From NCBI GenBank assembly GCA_017937215.1, contig JAGBDZ010000094.1, positions 1 through 64,000 of the forward strand: a stretch of DNA of 64,000 nucleotides, written 5' to 3'. Under the pieces are notes generated by a model, which was not told the DNA's origin, did not search any database, and saw only the letters and a program-made list of their open reading frames with translations. How positions within the stretch are numbered: the stretch's first letter is position 1; each line of letters starts with the position of its first letter. Positions 8,356 through 17,239 of this stretch are shown here, one piece after another. The translations under genes were made by a program, and so were the position numbers. The stretch is from Akkermansia sp. Its GTDB lineage: Bacteria > Verrucomicrobiota > Verrucomicrobiia > Verrucomicrobiales > Akkermansiaceae.

Positions 8356-9189
8356 ATGCCCGGTTCCAACAACAGAAAACGAACAAAAAAACGAGCAGAG
8401 GAGGAAACTTCCCTGTGGGGCTTTCTGTTCAACAACAATGAGCAGGGACAGGATATCACCAAGAGTGCATTCTTCGGTCATCCCGGTGAAGAGGAAGATT
8501 CTGAAGAAGCTCCGGAGCAGCGGCACTGGCTGCACGAAATCTGGAGAAGGTTCAATTTCTGGAGCATACTTGCTATCACCATCTTCCTGGCTTTCACCAC
8601 AGTGCTGGTCAGCGCGGTGCTGAGCATGTGGACCCCGCAGAATATGCGGGACATTGCCGGATATTCCGACAACGGCAGCGCACGCGACATTACCGCCCTG
8701 CTCCGCAATGCCAATGGTCAGGAAATCAGCTTTACAGAGGCGGAGATTAACCGTTATCTGCGGGAAACCTGCCGCATCCGCCAGACCGGCGTCTTCTCCA
8801 TCATCACCCACGGCCACGGCATCGGGCTCCGCATCCACGATGGATATGCGGAACTGGTCATCGACCGTATGATTGGCGCCAACATTCACCAGACCACCTC
8901 CGTGAACCTGAGTTTTCGACAGGAAACTGAGCATGGGCGCCCCGTGCTGAAAGTTGATTTCAAGAGCACCACGCCACTTGCCGGCGATGTGCAGCACGGC
9001 GGCAGCATTGGTACTTTCGGCATTCCGGACCGCCACATCAGCATGTTGAATCCGGCGCTTCGCACACTGCTGGACTGCTACCCGGAAATTGCCGGTATCG
9101 TGGAAGAACACGGCTACTGCCCCTACTTCAGCAAAGGCCAGAACGGCAACGAAAGCCGTGTCCGTCTGGTCCCCTACCGACCTTCATAA
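8356..9189 (+). CDS. Single-pass membrane protein of unknown function
   Basis: 277 residues. Residues 1-65 are charged and likely cytoplasmic (NRKRTKKRAEEE at the start, acidic EEEDSEEAPE later). One transmembrane helix spans about 68-91 and roughly 185 residues follow, probably periplasmic. The distal part contains the alternating hydrophobic pattern of a beta-rich domain. No known motif is recognised. It heads a run of three same-strand genes (this, a lipoprotein and the LpxL-GT9 fusion) with gaps under 30 bp, so an envelope role is plausible by context only. Confidence 0.7.
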   Translation: MPGSNNRKRTKKRAEEETSLWGFLFNNNEQGQDITKSAFFGHPGEEEDSEEAPEQRHWLHEIWRRFNFWSILAITIFLAFTTVLVSAVLSMWTPQNMRDIAGYSDNGSARDITALLRNANGQEISFTEAEINRYLRETCRIRQTGVFSIITHGHGIGLRIHDGYAELVIDRMIGANIHQTTSVNLSFRQETEHGRPVLKVDFKSTTPLAGDVQHGGSIGTFGIPDRHISMLNPALRTLLDCYPEIAGIVEEHGYCPYFSKGQNGNESRVRLVPYRPS

Positions 9190-9217
9190 CTTACACAACT
9201 CAATTTCAGCACACACC

Positions 9218-9619
9218 ATGACCGCACGTCGACTGATTCTGCCTTTCGTAGCAGCATGCTCCATGCTCAGTCTCAGCTCCTGTATTTTCCAGCAGATTGC
9301 CAGCAATTTCATCCGCGACGAATACCCGGGCGAACGTCCGCCGCACGTCATTGCTGATATCAATGGCAAACCGGCCAGCAACAACTGGATTAAGGTCAAC
9401 CCCTACGATTTGCCTCCCTCGGGGCATCTCAATGGCCGCGTAGAATATGCAGATGATGGTCTGCCCTATGGGCTGCCCTGCGAGTTCTCCAACATCCTGG
9501 TTTCGCCCTACGAGCCATACTACCAGCTTGACTACAGCAACAGCAGCGTGGGTGACAAGGTGTGGGACCCCTATACCCGCAAGCCCTTCTACGTACCTCG
9601 TTTCCTGACAATCAATTAA
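9218..9619 (+). CDS. Small predicted lipoprotein
   Basis: 133 residues from the ATG at 9218, giving a signal peptide with lipobox LSSC (MTARRLILPFVAACSMLSLS then SC). The mature part is rich in Tyr, Pro and Asn and has no motif that I recognise. The frame stays open upstream to 9089, but that region overlaps the previous gene and lacks signal-peptide character. It lies 28 bp after the membrane protein and 12 bp before the acyltransferase fusion. Confidence 0.7.
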   Translation: MTARRLILPFVAACSMLSLSSCIFQQIASNFIRDEYPGERPPHVIADINGKPASNNWIKVNPYDLPPSGHLNGRVEYADDGLPYGLPCEFSNILVSPYEPYYQLDYSNSSVGDKVWDPYTRKPFYVPRFLTIN

Positions 9620-9631
9620 TAGCTGTTCGTT

Positions 9632-11500
9632 ATGAGTACCGATACTCCCACGAAAGCCACGTTTGGGCAAAAGGCCGGCGCATTTGCCTACAAGGTTTTC
9701 TGTGGCATTCTGCGGCTGCTGGATATCCGGATTGTTGCCATCTTCGGGCGTTGCATCGGTTACCTTGTCTGGGCGGCATTCCCCGGCCGCAGACGCATTG
9801 TTGCCCGCAATATGCGTATCGTGGCAGATCCCATGCTGCGAGGCAGCAAACTATCTGCACTGGTGCGCCGCAACATGGTACGCACCACTATGAACATGGC
9901 CTGCACGTTCAAGACAGGTCTGATGACGGACAAGGAATTCCAGCGTTCCGTCGCGCTTAGCGGTGCTGAAGAGTTTGAAAGACTGGCAGCCGGGGGCGAC
10001 TGCGTGATTGGCTGCATTCCGCATGCCGGCAACTGGGAAGTTCTGGCCCGCATCCGACCACTGTTCCCGAAAGTGAAGCGCTTCGGGTCCATGTACCGTC
10101 GGCTGGATAATCCGGTTCTGGAGGAGATCGTTTACAAGAGCCGCACGCGTTACGGCTGCGAAATGTTCAGCAACAAAAAGGGGCTGAAAGAAGTATTCCG
10201 TCTTGCAAAGGATGGTGGCATGCTGGGCGTACTGAGCGATCAATTCACCAAGCAGGGCTTCTTTGTACCCTACTTCGGCAAAGTGACCGGCACCACTCCG
10301 CTTCCCTCTCTCATCTACAAACGCTGCAAGGGTCGTGGTCATCTTTTTGCGGTATCCACCCGCAACACCGGTCTTGGCAAATGGGAGGCTGTACTGGGGC
10401 GTGAAATCGAAATACCGGAAGGCGATTTGGACACAGCTGAAATCACCCTGCTGGTAAATCAGGCACTGGAGGCCGTGCAGAAGGAAAGCATCATCGACGG
10501 CTTCTGGATGCACCACCGTTGGAAGTCGTTCGGTCGATTCTCCCCGAACCTTGATGAAAAGCAGAAAGAGCTCATCAGCAAGCACTACACCCTGCCGTTC
10601 CGCATCATCATCTGCGTGCCCGAGGCGTTTGAAGAGGCCGTACTCACCATTCCTTGCCTGCGCGAGCTCCGTGGCTGCCGCCCCGACATGCAGCTCAACA
10701 TCGTCTGTCCTGCGGCTCAGCAGGCATTCTGGAGCACACAGGAATACGTGGCCCATGTCGTGACTGATGAGCACCCGGTCGCCCAGCTGGAAGCCGATGA
10801 GTTGTACAAGGATGGGCCCTACGACTACCTCTTCATGTTCTCAGAGAACCGCAAATGCTTCCGGGACCTGCAGAAGCTCATGCCTCTGTACTCCAGCGGT
10901 TTTGCAGACAGTCCTTTCCGCAAGAAGCTCAACAATAAGTTTACCCTGCCGGTGGGCACAGCTCCCAACCACCGCTGCGAGGATTACCTGCTTCTTGCCG
11001 CCAGACACATTGCCCTTACAGGCGAGGGCTACGCAGATGCAGCCAAAGGCAACCAGACCGCCTGTGAGAACTTCATTGCGCCATTCTCCACCCTGGGTAA
11101 AGCAGATACCTGGCCGGCAGAACAATGGCAGGAGCTCATTGCCCGTCTGGATGGTAACGCCACTCTCCTTGCCTTCGAACAAGATAAGCCAGAAGCAGAA
11201 AAACTGGCCACGGCCTGGGGTATTCCCTGCAAGCTGGTGCGCCCCGAGACGGTGGCCGATGTGCTGGGGCCGAACTGCCGGCTCTATGCGGTGGATGGCT
11301 TGCTGCCGCAGCTGGCAGCGCTGGTGGGATGCCCGAGCCGAGTCATCATGTGCAGCCGACTGGCGGCTGTATATGGGCCGGCCGGAGATGGGCACAAGAC
11401 CTTCACGCAGCATGAGCCGTGTCACCCATGTTACCGACAGGAATGCGACCAGCAGCCTCCCTGCTCCGCCGGGGTTACAGTCGAGGAGCTCCTCTCCTGA
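9632..11500 (+). CDS. Fusion of LpxL/HtrB-type lipid A acyltransferase and GT9 heptosyltransferase-like domain
   Basis: 622 residues, about twice a normal LpxL. Residues 1-305 match the lysophospholipid/lipid A acyltransferase family: an N-terminal hydrophobic segment, the catalytic HxxxxE as HAGNWE (131-136) and the LSDQFTKQGFFVPYFG region. From about residue 325 a second domain starts (PFRIIICVPEAFEEAVLTIP) and ends with a Cys-rich tail (HEPCHPCYRQECDQQPPC) of the kind seen in ADP-heptose:LPS heptosyltransferases (GT9). One protein may therefore both acylate lipid A and add or recognise a core sugar. A strong terminator follows. Individual domains are well supported, but their joint function is inference. 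Confidence 0.8.
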   Translation: MSTDTPTKATFGQKAGAFAYKVFCGILRLLDIRIVAIFGRCIGYLVWAAFPGRRRIVARNMRIVADPMLRGSKLSALVRRNMVRTTMNMACTFKTGLMTDKEFQRSVALSGAEEFERLAAGGDCVIGCIPHAGNWEVLARIRPLFPKVKRFGSMYRRLDNPVLEEIVYKSRTRYGCEMFSNKKGLKEVFRLAKDGGMLGVLSDQFTKQGFFVPYFGKVTGTTPLPSLIYKRCKGRGHLFAVSTRNTGLGKWEAVLGREIEIPEGDLDTAEITLLVNQALEAVQKESIIDGFWMHHRWKSFGRFSPNLDEKQKELISKHYTLPFRIIICVPEAFEEAVLTIPCLRELRGCRPDMQLNIVCPAAQQAFWSTQEYVAHVVTDEHPVAQLEADELYKDGPYDYLFMFSENRKCFRDLQKLMPLYSSGFADSPFRKKLNNKFTLPVGTAPNHRCEDYLLLAARHIALTGEGYADAAKGNQTACENFIAPFSTLGKADTWPAEQWQELIARLDGNATLLAFEQDKPEAEKLATAWGIPCKLVRPETVADVLGPNCRLYAVDGLLPQLAALVGCPSRVIMCSRLAAVYGPAGDGHKTFTQHEPCHPCYRQECDQQPPCSAGVTVEELLS

Positions 11501-11510
11501 TAAATCAGAA

Positions 11511-11538
11511 AGCCGCGCAACTCCTGGCGCGGCTTTTT
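11511..11538 (+). terminator. Rho-independent terminator
   Basis: Arms AGCCGCGC (11511-11518) and GCGCGGCT (11527-11534) followed by TTTTT. Placed right after the LpxL-GT9 gene. Confidence 0.9.
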
Positions 11539-11542
11539 CATT

Positions 11543-12019
11543 TCAGCTCTCCTCGGGGGCCAGCATGAACAACAAGCGGTCAACGCCGTAATGCGTCACC
11601 TCATTCCAGAGGCTCTTTTCCATTGCAGCGGAGTGGCTGGCGCGCTCCTCCGGGCTCATATTTTCCACTGCTTCCTGTCCGTAATATTCGGCCAGTGAGC
11701 GATTTGCCAGTCGGGCCACCAGTTCCTCCCAGAATGTGGCATCGCGGTATTCATCCAGCACATCGGAATAAAAGGCATTCTCAATATACGGACGCTTGAA
11801 AAACCAGTAGCCGCAATCCGGGTTCAGTTCCATATCGCGGGCGATGGAGGGCACGGTGCGCCCCGCCTTCACGAGCGCTACCAGAAGCTTCTGCCAGGCA
11901 TCAGCTCGCGGGTTGCGGCCATCCGGCATGGCCTGTCCCAGCACAGTGAGCGACATTGCACAGACCTCTGCGAGGTCGCGCATCTCCTGCTCCGACAGTT
12001 CGAGGGTAACCTTGCCCAT
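11543..12019 (-). CDS. Conserved-looking hypothetical protein
   Basis: 158 residues, hydrophilic and largely alpha-helical by composition, no signal peptide or membrane segment. The N-terminus (MGKVTLELSEQEMRDL) suggests a small cytoplasmic helical protein. No family is recognised. It is the last gene of the minus-strand set recJ, M50-like protein, sufT; its start lies only 6 bp after the sufT stop. Function unknown. Confidence 0.65.
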   Translation of the reverse strand: MGKVTLELSEQEMRDLAEVCAMSLTVLGQAMPDGRNPRADAWQKLLVALVKAGRTVPSIARDMELNPDCGYWFFKRPYIENAFYSDVLDEYRDATFWEELVARLANRSLAEYYGQEAVENMSPEERASHSAAMEKSLWNEVTHYGVDRLLFMLAPEES

Positions 12020-12025
12020 ACGTCC

Positions 12026-12577
12026 TTACTCCAGCCCAAGCTGCATGCGGGCCTCTTCCGTCATCATCCCCTGATTCCAGGGCGGGTCCCACACAAACTC
12101 AATATCCACATTCTGCACACCGTCCAACGCAGCAATTCCCATCTCAGCCTCTGCCATGATATGGGGTCCCATACCGCAGCCGGGAGCCGTCAGCGTCATC
12201 TGCACACTCACATGGCTGCCACCTTCTTTCTGCGGAATAATCTCTACCCCATAAATCAGGCCCAGATTCACGATATCCACCGGAATCTCGGGGTCGTAAA
12301 TATTGCTGAGAACCTTCCAGACGCGTTCCTCCAGGGTCAGATTCTCATCGCTTTCCTGCACCACCTGGGAAGAAGCAATGATGCCGGCGCGGGCCGCTTC
12401 CTCGCGAGAAATACGCACCAGCCCCACATCCGTAGCGGCGGTGATGGAATTACCCAGCATCTGGGTCACATAAATGCGCGACCCCTCCGGCAAAATAACA
12501 GCATTGCCTGCGGGAATCTGGATGGCGGCGGTCTCGGCCTCTGTAATCACTTCCTGGTTCAACATGGCGCGCGGCAA
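12026..12577 (-). CDS. sufT: Fe-S cluster assembly protein SufT (DUF59/MIP18 family)
   Basis: 183 residues. The N-terminal SufT-type region (QIPAGNAVILPEGSRIYVTQ) is followed by the DUF59/MIP18 domain from about residue 85, with VWKVLSNIYDPEIPVDIVNL and the conserved LTAPGCGMGPHI loop. The loop Cys is the residue required for cluster transfer in this family. SufT supports maturation of Fe-S proteins under high demand. The other suf genes are absent from the window, so here it works in trans. A short minus-strand TTGCAT/CATAAT promoter-like pair lies just upstream. Confidence 0.88.
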   Translation of the reverse strand: MPRAMLNQEVITEAETAAIQIPAGNAVILPEGSRIYVTQMLGNSITAATDVGLVRISREEAARAGIIASSQVVQESDENLTLEERVWKVLSNIYDPEIPVDIVNLGLIYGVEIIPQKEGGSHVSVQMTLTAPGCGMGPHIMAEAEMGIAALDGVQNVDIEFVWDPPWNQGMMTEEARMQLGLE

Positions 12578-12624
12578 TTATGGCAGAAAATGCCCTGCAT
12601 GCAAGGCAAATCTGATGAGATGAC

Positions 12625-13548
12625 TCAAATCTGCTGCAAAAGCCAGAGAGCCAGGTCATGATAAGTAGTGTAGATATCCTGCGCGCAGGTCAGAAAATCG
12701 CGGGCATAGCCGCGCAGACTGATGACCCCGAAACAGCGCAGCACGAGAAGCAACGCTGCAATGTTCGTGAGCATGATAATCATGAAGGAAAGCACCACGC
12801 CATTCTCCAGCAGATCCGGTTGCTCACGAGGAATAACCCACAGGGTCCAGTAAATATGGAAGGCCCACCAGAAACCGAATCCTGCATAGAACCACGCCTG
12901 GTAGGTCTCGAACGGCACAATCCAGTTTGCTACAAAAAAGCAACCCAGCCACAGCAGCATCCAGAGCGGCACAAAGTACGGCGAGAGTGCCACGAACAGG
13001 TTGTCTGTATCAGTATCAACATAGCCGCCGTCCAGATCCACGCTCACCGCCTGCACCTTACCGAAACACATCAGCGCCGCCAGCGCGTGCGTCAGTTCAT
13101 GCCCGGCCACGTAGGCAAACATCAGCATGGGGTCAATGAGGCGGAAGAATTTGATAGCCATGAACACCAATGCGCCCAACACCGAAAACCACACAGGTTC
13201 GCTCTGCCAGAAATCAAAATTGCCCACTACCGGTGCAGCATGATACAACTGCTGCAGCAGCGCAAACACCATCACCACGGAAAGAGGCAGCAGCACAAGC
13301 AGACCGATTGCGGCGCGTATCACTTTCTTCCACCCGTGCACAGGCTGCCAGTCATCTGCGTAGTCGGCTTCATACACCGGCTCAACCGACTGCCAGTAAG
13401 CAGCCTGCACCCGCCAGCGGCGCACCACACTCACAGGAGTGGTCTTGAGGTGCTCCACCTCATGCGGTTTAGCCACCGGCACGCGCCAGTCGCCGAACTC
13501 GGGTTCCCGGGTGCGGCGGCGTCTGGTGGTCTGTCGGGTGGGCTTCAT
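12625..13548 (-). CDS. Multi-pass membrane protein with HELTH zinc-protease motif (M50-like)
   Basis: 307 residues. The basic N-terminal 75 residues are cytoplasmic, followed by about five or six membrane helices (roughly 78-100, 120-135, 140-160, 186-208, 215-235, 250-275). Helix three contains H150-E-L-T-H154, the HExxH zinc site, followed by a GGYVDTDTDN stretch similar to that after the active site of M50 site-2 proteases. The classical third ligand region is not obvious. Its ATG overlaps the recJ stop by 4 nt. An intramembrane metalloprotease role is inference from the motif. Confidence 0.65.
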   Translation of the reverse strand: MKPTRQTTRRRRTREPEFGDWRVPVAKPHEVEHLKTTPVSVVRRWRVQAAYWQSVEPVYEADYADDWQPVHGWKKVIRAAIGLLVLLPLSVVMVFALLQQLYHAAPVVGNFDFWQSEPVWFSVLGALVFMAIKFFRLIDPMLMFAYVAGHELTHALAALMCFGKVQAVSVDLDGGYVDTDTDNLFVALSPYFVPLWMLLWLGCFFVANWIVPFETYQAWFYAGFGFWWAFHIYWTLWVIPREQPDLLENGVVLSFMIIMLTNIAALLLVLRCFGVISLRGYARDFLTCAQDIYTTYHDLALWLLQQI

Positions 13549-15257
13549 ATCTGCGCAGCAGGACGAATATCCTGAATGGAAATCGAAAGAGTGGTACGAC
13601 CGCGCCAGACATTGCGGTCAATGGTGAAAGCAATATCCCACGGCGGGTCCGGCAACCGCACAGAACCGCCGTTGAAATACATAGCATCGCATTCGCAGGT
13701 TCCCTGACGCAAGCCCAGACGCAAGTGATTGCCCTGCAAGTGGCGAGGGGCATCCGTCAGCATCACGTTGCGGCTCATGAACACAGGCTGTGGGTTCGAG
13801 TTGCCAAATGGCTCCAGCAATTCATAGCTGTCCAGCAAATCAAGCGTCAGCTCGGGGAAGGTCACCTCCGCGTCCACATTCAGCACCGGGGTGAGCTTGT
13901 CCGGGTCCACACTTTCCTGCACAAAGCGGTTGAAGCGCTCCCTGAACGCATCAATCATGTCCTCGTGAATCACCAGGCCGGCTGCCATATCGTGCCCGCC
14001 GCCGGAAATCAGCGTATCTGCACAAGCGTGAATGGCCTGCACGAGCGACACTCCGGGAATGGAACGCCCACTGCCTTTGCCAATGCCGTTTTCATCCAGA
14101 GAAATCACAAAAGTGGGCTTGTGGTAGCGACGCATGAGCAGCGAAGCCACAATTCCCACCACGCCCGGGTGCCAGGTGCGGGACCCCAGCACGATCACAC
14201 TGTCGCGACTGGGCGAGAAATTCTGAGCCAGCATCTCCATGGCCTCGTGGCGGATTTTCTCCTCCTCCTGCTGGCGGGCGCGATTGTGCAGCTCAAGACG
14301 CTCGGCCAGTTCCATGGCCATCGCGGTATCACGAGTCATGAGCAGATTGAGCGCATCCAGGGGGCTGTCCATGCGTCCGGCGGCATTCAACCGGGGGCCG
14401 ATACGGAAGGAAACATGACTGGCACTGGGGCGGCGATTCAGATTCGTCACACGGTTGAGCGCCTGAATACCGATATTGCCTCCGCTCTCCATTACCCGCA
14501 AGCCGTGGCGGGTAAGCAGGCGATTCTCCTCCACCAGCGGCACTATATCAGCCACGGTGGCGATTGCCACCACATCCAGGTGCTGTTTGAGGTCGAAATC
14601 CGGCAGGCGGCGAATCTTGAGCATGGCATGCGCCAGCTTGAACACCACTCCGGCGCTGCAGAGATAGGTGAAGGGACTATCATCTTCCAGTTTTGCATTC
14701 ACCACGGCCACCGCCGGGGGACGCCCCTGGGTACTGGCCTCGTGGTGGTCCAGAATCACCACATCAATCCCCTGTTCCTGCAGCCACGAAACCTCCTCCA
14801 CCGAGGAGGTGCCGCAGTCCACCGCGATAATCAAATCCGGTTTCTCGCCGCATTTGGCAATGGCATTCGCCATGCCCTCCTCGCTCAGGCCGTAGCCTTC
14901 CCGGGTGCGCACGGGGATAAAGTAATCGGTGCGGATGCCGTAGGCCCGCAGAATGGAATACAGGAGCGTGACAGAGCTCACGCCGTCCACATCGTAGTCA
15001 CCGTAGATGCAGACGTGCTCGCCGTTGTCTGCCGCGCGGAAGATGCGCTCAACGGCTGCATCCATCTCCCGCATGGCGAAAGGGTCTCCCAGATCCGCTA
15101 GCCTGGGTCTTAGGAATCGTTGTGCCCTATCCCGGCCGGAAATGCCCCTCTGGGCCAGCAACTTACGAACCAGCAGCGGCAGCTGTGCGTTCAGTTCCTC
15201 TCCAAAGTCCACACTTCCGTCCATTGGGCGTAATTCCCAATTGAACTTAGTACTCAT
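13545..15257 (-). CDS. recJ: Single-stranded-DNA-specific exonuclease RecJ
   Basis: 570 residues, the usual size. DHH-family motifs are complete: IYGDYDVDGVSSV (motif I), VDCGTSS, LDHHEAS (the DHH triad), then the DHHA1 region with SGGGHDMAAG. A C-terminal OB-like domain follows. RecJ degrades ssDNA 5' to 3' in recombinational and mismatch repair. The start is supported by a promoter 6 nt upstream. It leads an operon with the M50-like gene (4-nt overlap), sufT and a hypothetical gene. Confidence 0.95.
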   Translation of the reverse strand: MSTKFNWELRPMDGSVDFGEELNAQLPLLVRKLLAQRGISGRDRAQRFLRPRLADLGDPFAMREMDAAVERIFRAADNGEHVCIYGDYDVDGVSSVTLLYSILRAYGIRTDYFIPVRTREGYGLSEEGMANAIAKCGEKPDLIIAVDCGTSSVEEVSWLQEQGIDVVILDHHEASTQGRPPAVAVVNAKLEDDSPFTYLCSAGVVFKLAHAMLKIRRLPDFDLKQHLDVVAIATVADIVPLVEENRLLTRHGLRVMESGGNIGIQALNRVTNLNRRPSASHVSFRIGPRLNAAGRMDSPLDALNLLMTRDTAMAMELAERLELHNRARQQEEEKIRHEAMEMLAQNFSPSRDSVIVLGSRTWHPGVVGIVASLLMRRYHKPTFVISLDENGIGKGSGRSIPGVSLVQAIHACADTLISGGGHDMAAGLVIHEDMIDAFRERFNRFVQESVDPDKLTPVLNVDAEVTFPELTLDLLDSYELLEPFGNSNPQPVFMSRNVMLTDAPRHLQGNHLRLGLRQGTCECDAMYFNGGSVRLPDPPWDIAFTIDRNVWRGRTTLSISIQDIRPAAQI

Positions 15258-15263
15258 GGGGCG

Positions 15264-15293
15264 ATTTTACCATTTCCCCCTATATGGCGTCAA
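15264..15293 (-). promoter_or_regulatory. recJ promoter
   Basis: Minus strand TTGACG (15288-15293), 18-nt spacer, TAAAAT (15264-15269), six bases (CGCCCC), then the recJ ATG. Leaderless layout. Confidence 0.7.
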
Positions 15294-15330
15294 GTGTGAA
15301 ATAACAGGATGCACAAGGCAAAATTACGGC

Positions 15331-15358
15331 TTGAGTGGTGGGCATAATGTGGTACAAT
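15331..15358 (+). promoter_or_regulatory. Promoter of the ankyrin lipoprotein gene
   Basis: TTGAGT (15331-15336), 16-nt spacer, TACAAT (15353-15358), six bases, then ATG at 15365. Confidence 0.65.
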
Positions 15359-15364
15359 GCGCGC

Positions 15365-17191
15365 ATGAGCTTCCTCCGCACCCTTCTGCTGGCTTCCCTG
15401 AGTAGTGGTATCCTGCTTTCCGGCTGCCGACCGCCGGAACAGGGACACGCCACGCCACAAGCCGCCGAGGAACTGGCGCAGATTACAGCTTACCTCCCCG
15501 AAATCGGAATCGACGAAGTGCTGGAGCTGCCGGATGCGCACGAGATTTTCACCCTCATGGCCGATTTTGCCACCACCCCGGATGCGCGGCGCACCATGCC
15601 GGCTTCGGGTATCAGCATGCTGCACCTGGCCTGTCTTTTCAAGAAAGCGGAACTGGCGCGCTGCCTGCTGCTGGATAAAGCAGATCCGAACGCCGCCACC
15701 GCCGTGGGCGACACCCCATTAGCGCTGGCTGTCTCGATGCGCGGAGTGGAGGACGATTCGGTGGACGATGCTGCCGTCATCCGACTGATTGATACGCTTA
15801 TAGCCGGCGGGGCTGATGTAACCCGGAACGCACCGGGTGATTTACCACTCATCAACTACGCAGGGCTGAGCTGCTACAGCGAGGGCGTATTCCTGCACCT
15901 GCTGGATAAAGGATGCCCCACAGATGAAACCACCTGCCAGGCACCGGCCATGATGGGCTGGAACACCGCCCTGAAACGCATGCTTGACCAGGGTGCAGGC
16001 AATGCACCGGGAGCACTTGACACCATGCTGCTCATGGCGGCGGCCAATCTGCATGCCGATACCGTGCAACTGCTGCTGAATGCCGGGGCCGATGTGAACG
16101 CCCATCAGCTCAGTGGCACCACGCCGCTGCTGGAGGCGGCCGGGCACCTGCTCTCACCGGCAGAGGAGGAAGAATCAGCCCACCGGCGTGCCATTCTGGA
16201 AGTCTGCGCCCTGCTCATCAAAGCCGGAGCCGACCCGGAGCTGGCTGAAATCCGCCAGGATGGTTCACCTGCCTTCCGGGCTTCCGATATCCTCACCAAA
16301 GATGCCGATATCATTGCTGAGCTGCGCGAACTCGGCGTAGAGATGAAAGAGCCAGAAATCCGCTTCACCAGCGGCATCTCACTGCTGGAGGAAGTAGGCA
16401 AGGCCACCGTTCTGGAGCGAGTGCCCCCGGCCGAGTCATTTGACGCCATTGCCACAGTGCTGACTCCCACGCCGGAAATGCAGGCACATGCCAGCTACCA
16501 CGATGTGCTCCCCATGGCGGTGGAGCTGCTGCACAGCATCGATGCAACCAAAGCCTCGCAGCGCGTGGCCGCCATGCCGCTCTGGACCGGAGCCGAAGCA
16601 TGGAACAAGGGCCACGGAGATTGCCTGCTCCCCGCACTGACCAAATGCGAAAACATTGTGCTGCCCAAGCAGATTATCTGCGCTGCGGCAGAGCATCTCA
16701 ACCAGGCCGGCAAGGCAGACAATGCCGCCTACATGGTTGAGCTTCTCGCCCGCTGCCCGGATGCCGCAGCAGAAATCGAGCATTTCTGCAACCACACCTC
16801 CATGCCTCTGGCTGCGGGAGCCCTGGGGGCCAGACTCCGCCAGGCTGGCCTGCCCACTCCGCGAGACGGCGATGTGCAGCTCTGGCTGGAGAACAATGGT
16901 CGCGAAGCCGATTCGCCGGAGCTGAAGAAAGCCGTGTTGCTCACCTCACTTTCTCGCCTGTGGTATGGCGATATGCTCCCCGCTGAGCAAGAGGAAATGC
17001 TCAAGGCCATGGAAGAAATCGGGGCCGGACAAGCCGCAGCGCGTTACCGGGCCATTGCCGCCGCTATGAACGACCCGGATACCCTCGACAAGCTCACGGA
17101 AGACAGCGATTCCTGGAAATTTGAGCTCGAAATTGCCACAGCTCGCTATATTCTGGCCCACTCTGCTGCTTTTCACGCCCCTGAGCCGTAA
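15365..17191 (+). CDS. Ankyrin-repeat lipoprotein
   Basis: 608 residues starting MSFLRTLLLASLSSGILLSG with the lipobox LLSGC. The N-terminal half carries ankyrin repeats, visible as GISMLHLACLFKKAELARCLL, ADPNAATAVGDTPLALAV and ADTVQLLLNAGADVN. The C-terminal half is helical, repeat-like and not assignable. Upstream in-frame codons from 15335 are excluded because the promoter -10 box ends at 15358. Probably an envelope-anchored protein-binding scaffold. It starts a same-strand run leading to cysS. Confidence 0.8.
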   Translation: MSFLRTLLLASLSSGILLSGCRPPEQGHATPQAAEELAQITAYLPEIGIDEVLELPDAHEIFTLMADFATTPDARRTMPASGISMLHLACLFKKAELARCLLLDKADPNAATAVGDTPLALAVSMRGVEDDSVDDAAVIRLIDTLIAGGADVTRNAPGDLPLINYAGLSCYSEGVFLHLLDKGCPTDETTCQAPAMMGWNTALKRMLDQGAGNAPGALDTMLLMAAANLHADTVQLLLNAGADVNAHQLSGTTPLLEAAGHLLSPAEEEESAHRRAILEVCALLIKAGADPELAEIRQDGSPAFRASDILTKDADIIAELRELGVEMKEPEIRFTSGISLLEEVGKATVLERVPPAESFDAIATVLTPTPEMQAHASYHDVLPMAVELLHSIDATKASQRVAAMPLWTGAEAWNKGHGDCLLPALTKCENIVLPKQIICAAAEHLNQAGKADNAAYMVELLARCPDAAAEIEHFCNHTSMPLAAGALGARLRQAGLPTPRDGDVQLWLENNGREADSPELKKAVLLTSLSRLWYGDMLPAEQEEMLKAMEEIGAGQAAARYRAIAAAMNDPDTLDKLTEDSDSWKFELEIATARYILAHSAAFHAPEP

Positions 17192-17199
17192 TTTACAGA

Positions 17200-17228
17200 T
17201 TGACACTCGAGTGGTTTTCCTTTAAATT
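17200..17228 (+). promoter_or_regulatory. Sigma70-type promoter
   Basis: TTGACA (17200-17205), 17-nt spacer, TAAATT (17223-17228); the gene starts at 17240 after an 11-nt gap. Confidence 0.7.
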
Positions 17229-17239
17229 CAGGGAAAGCA

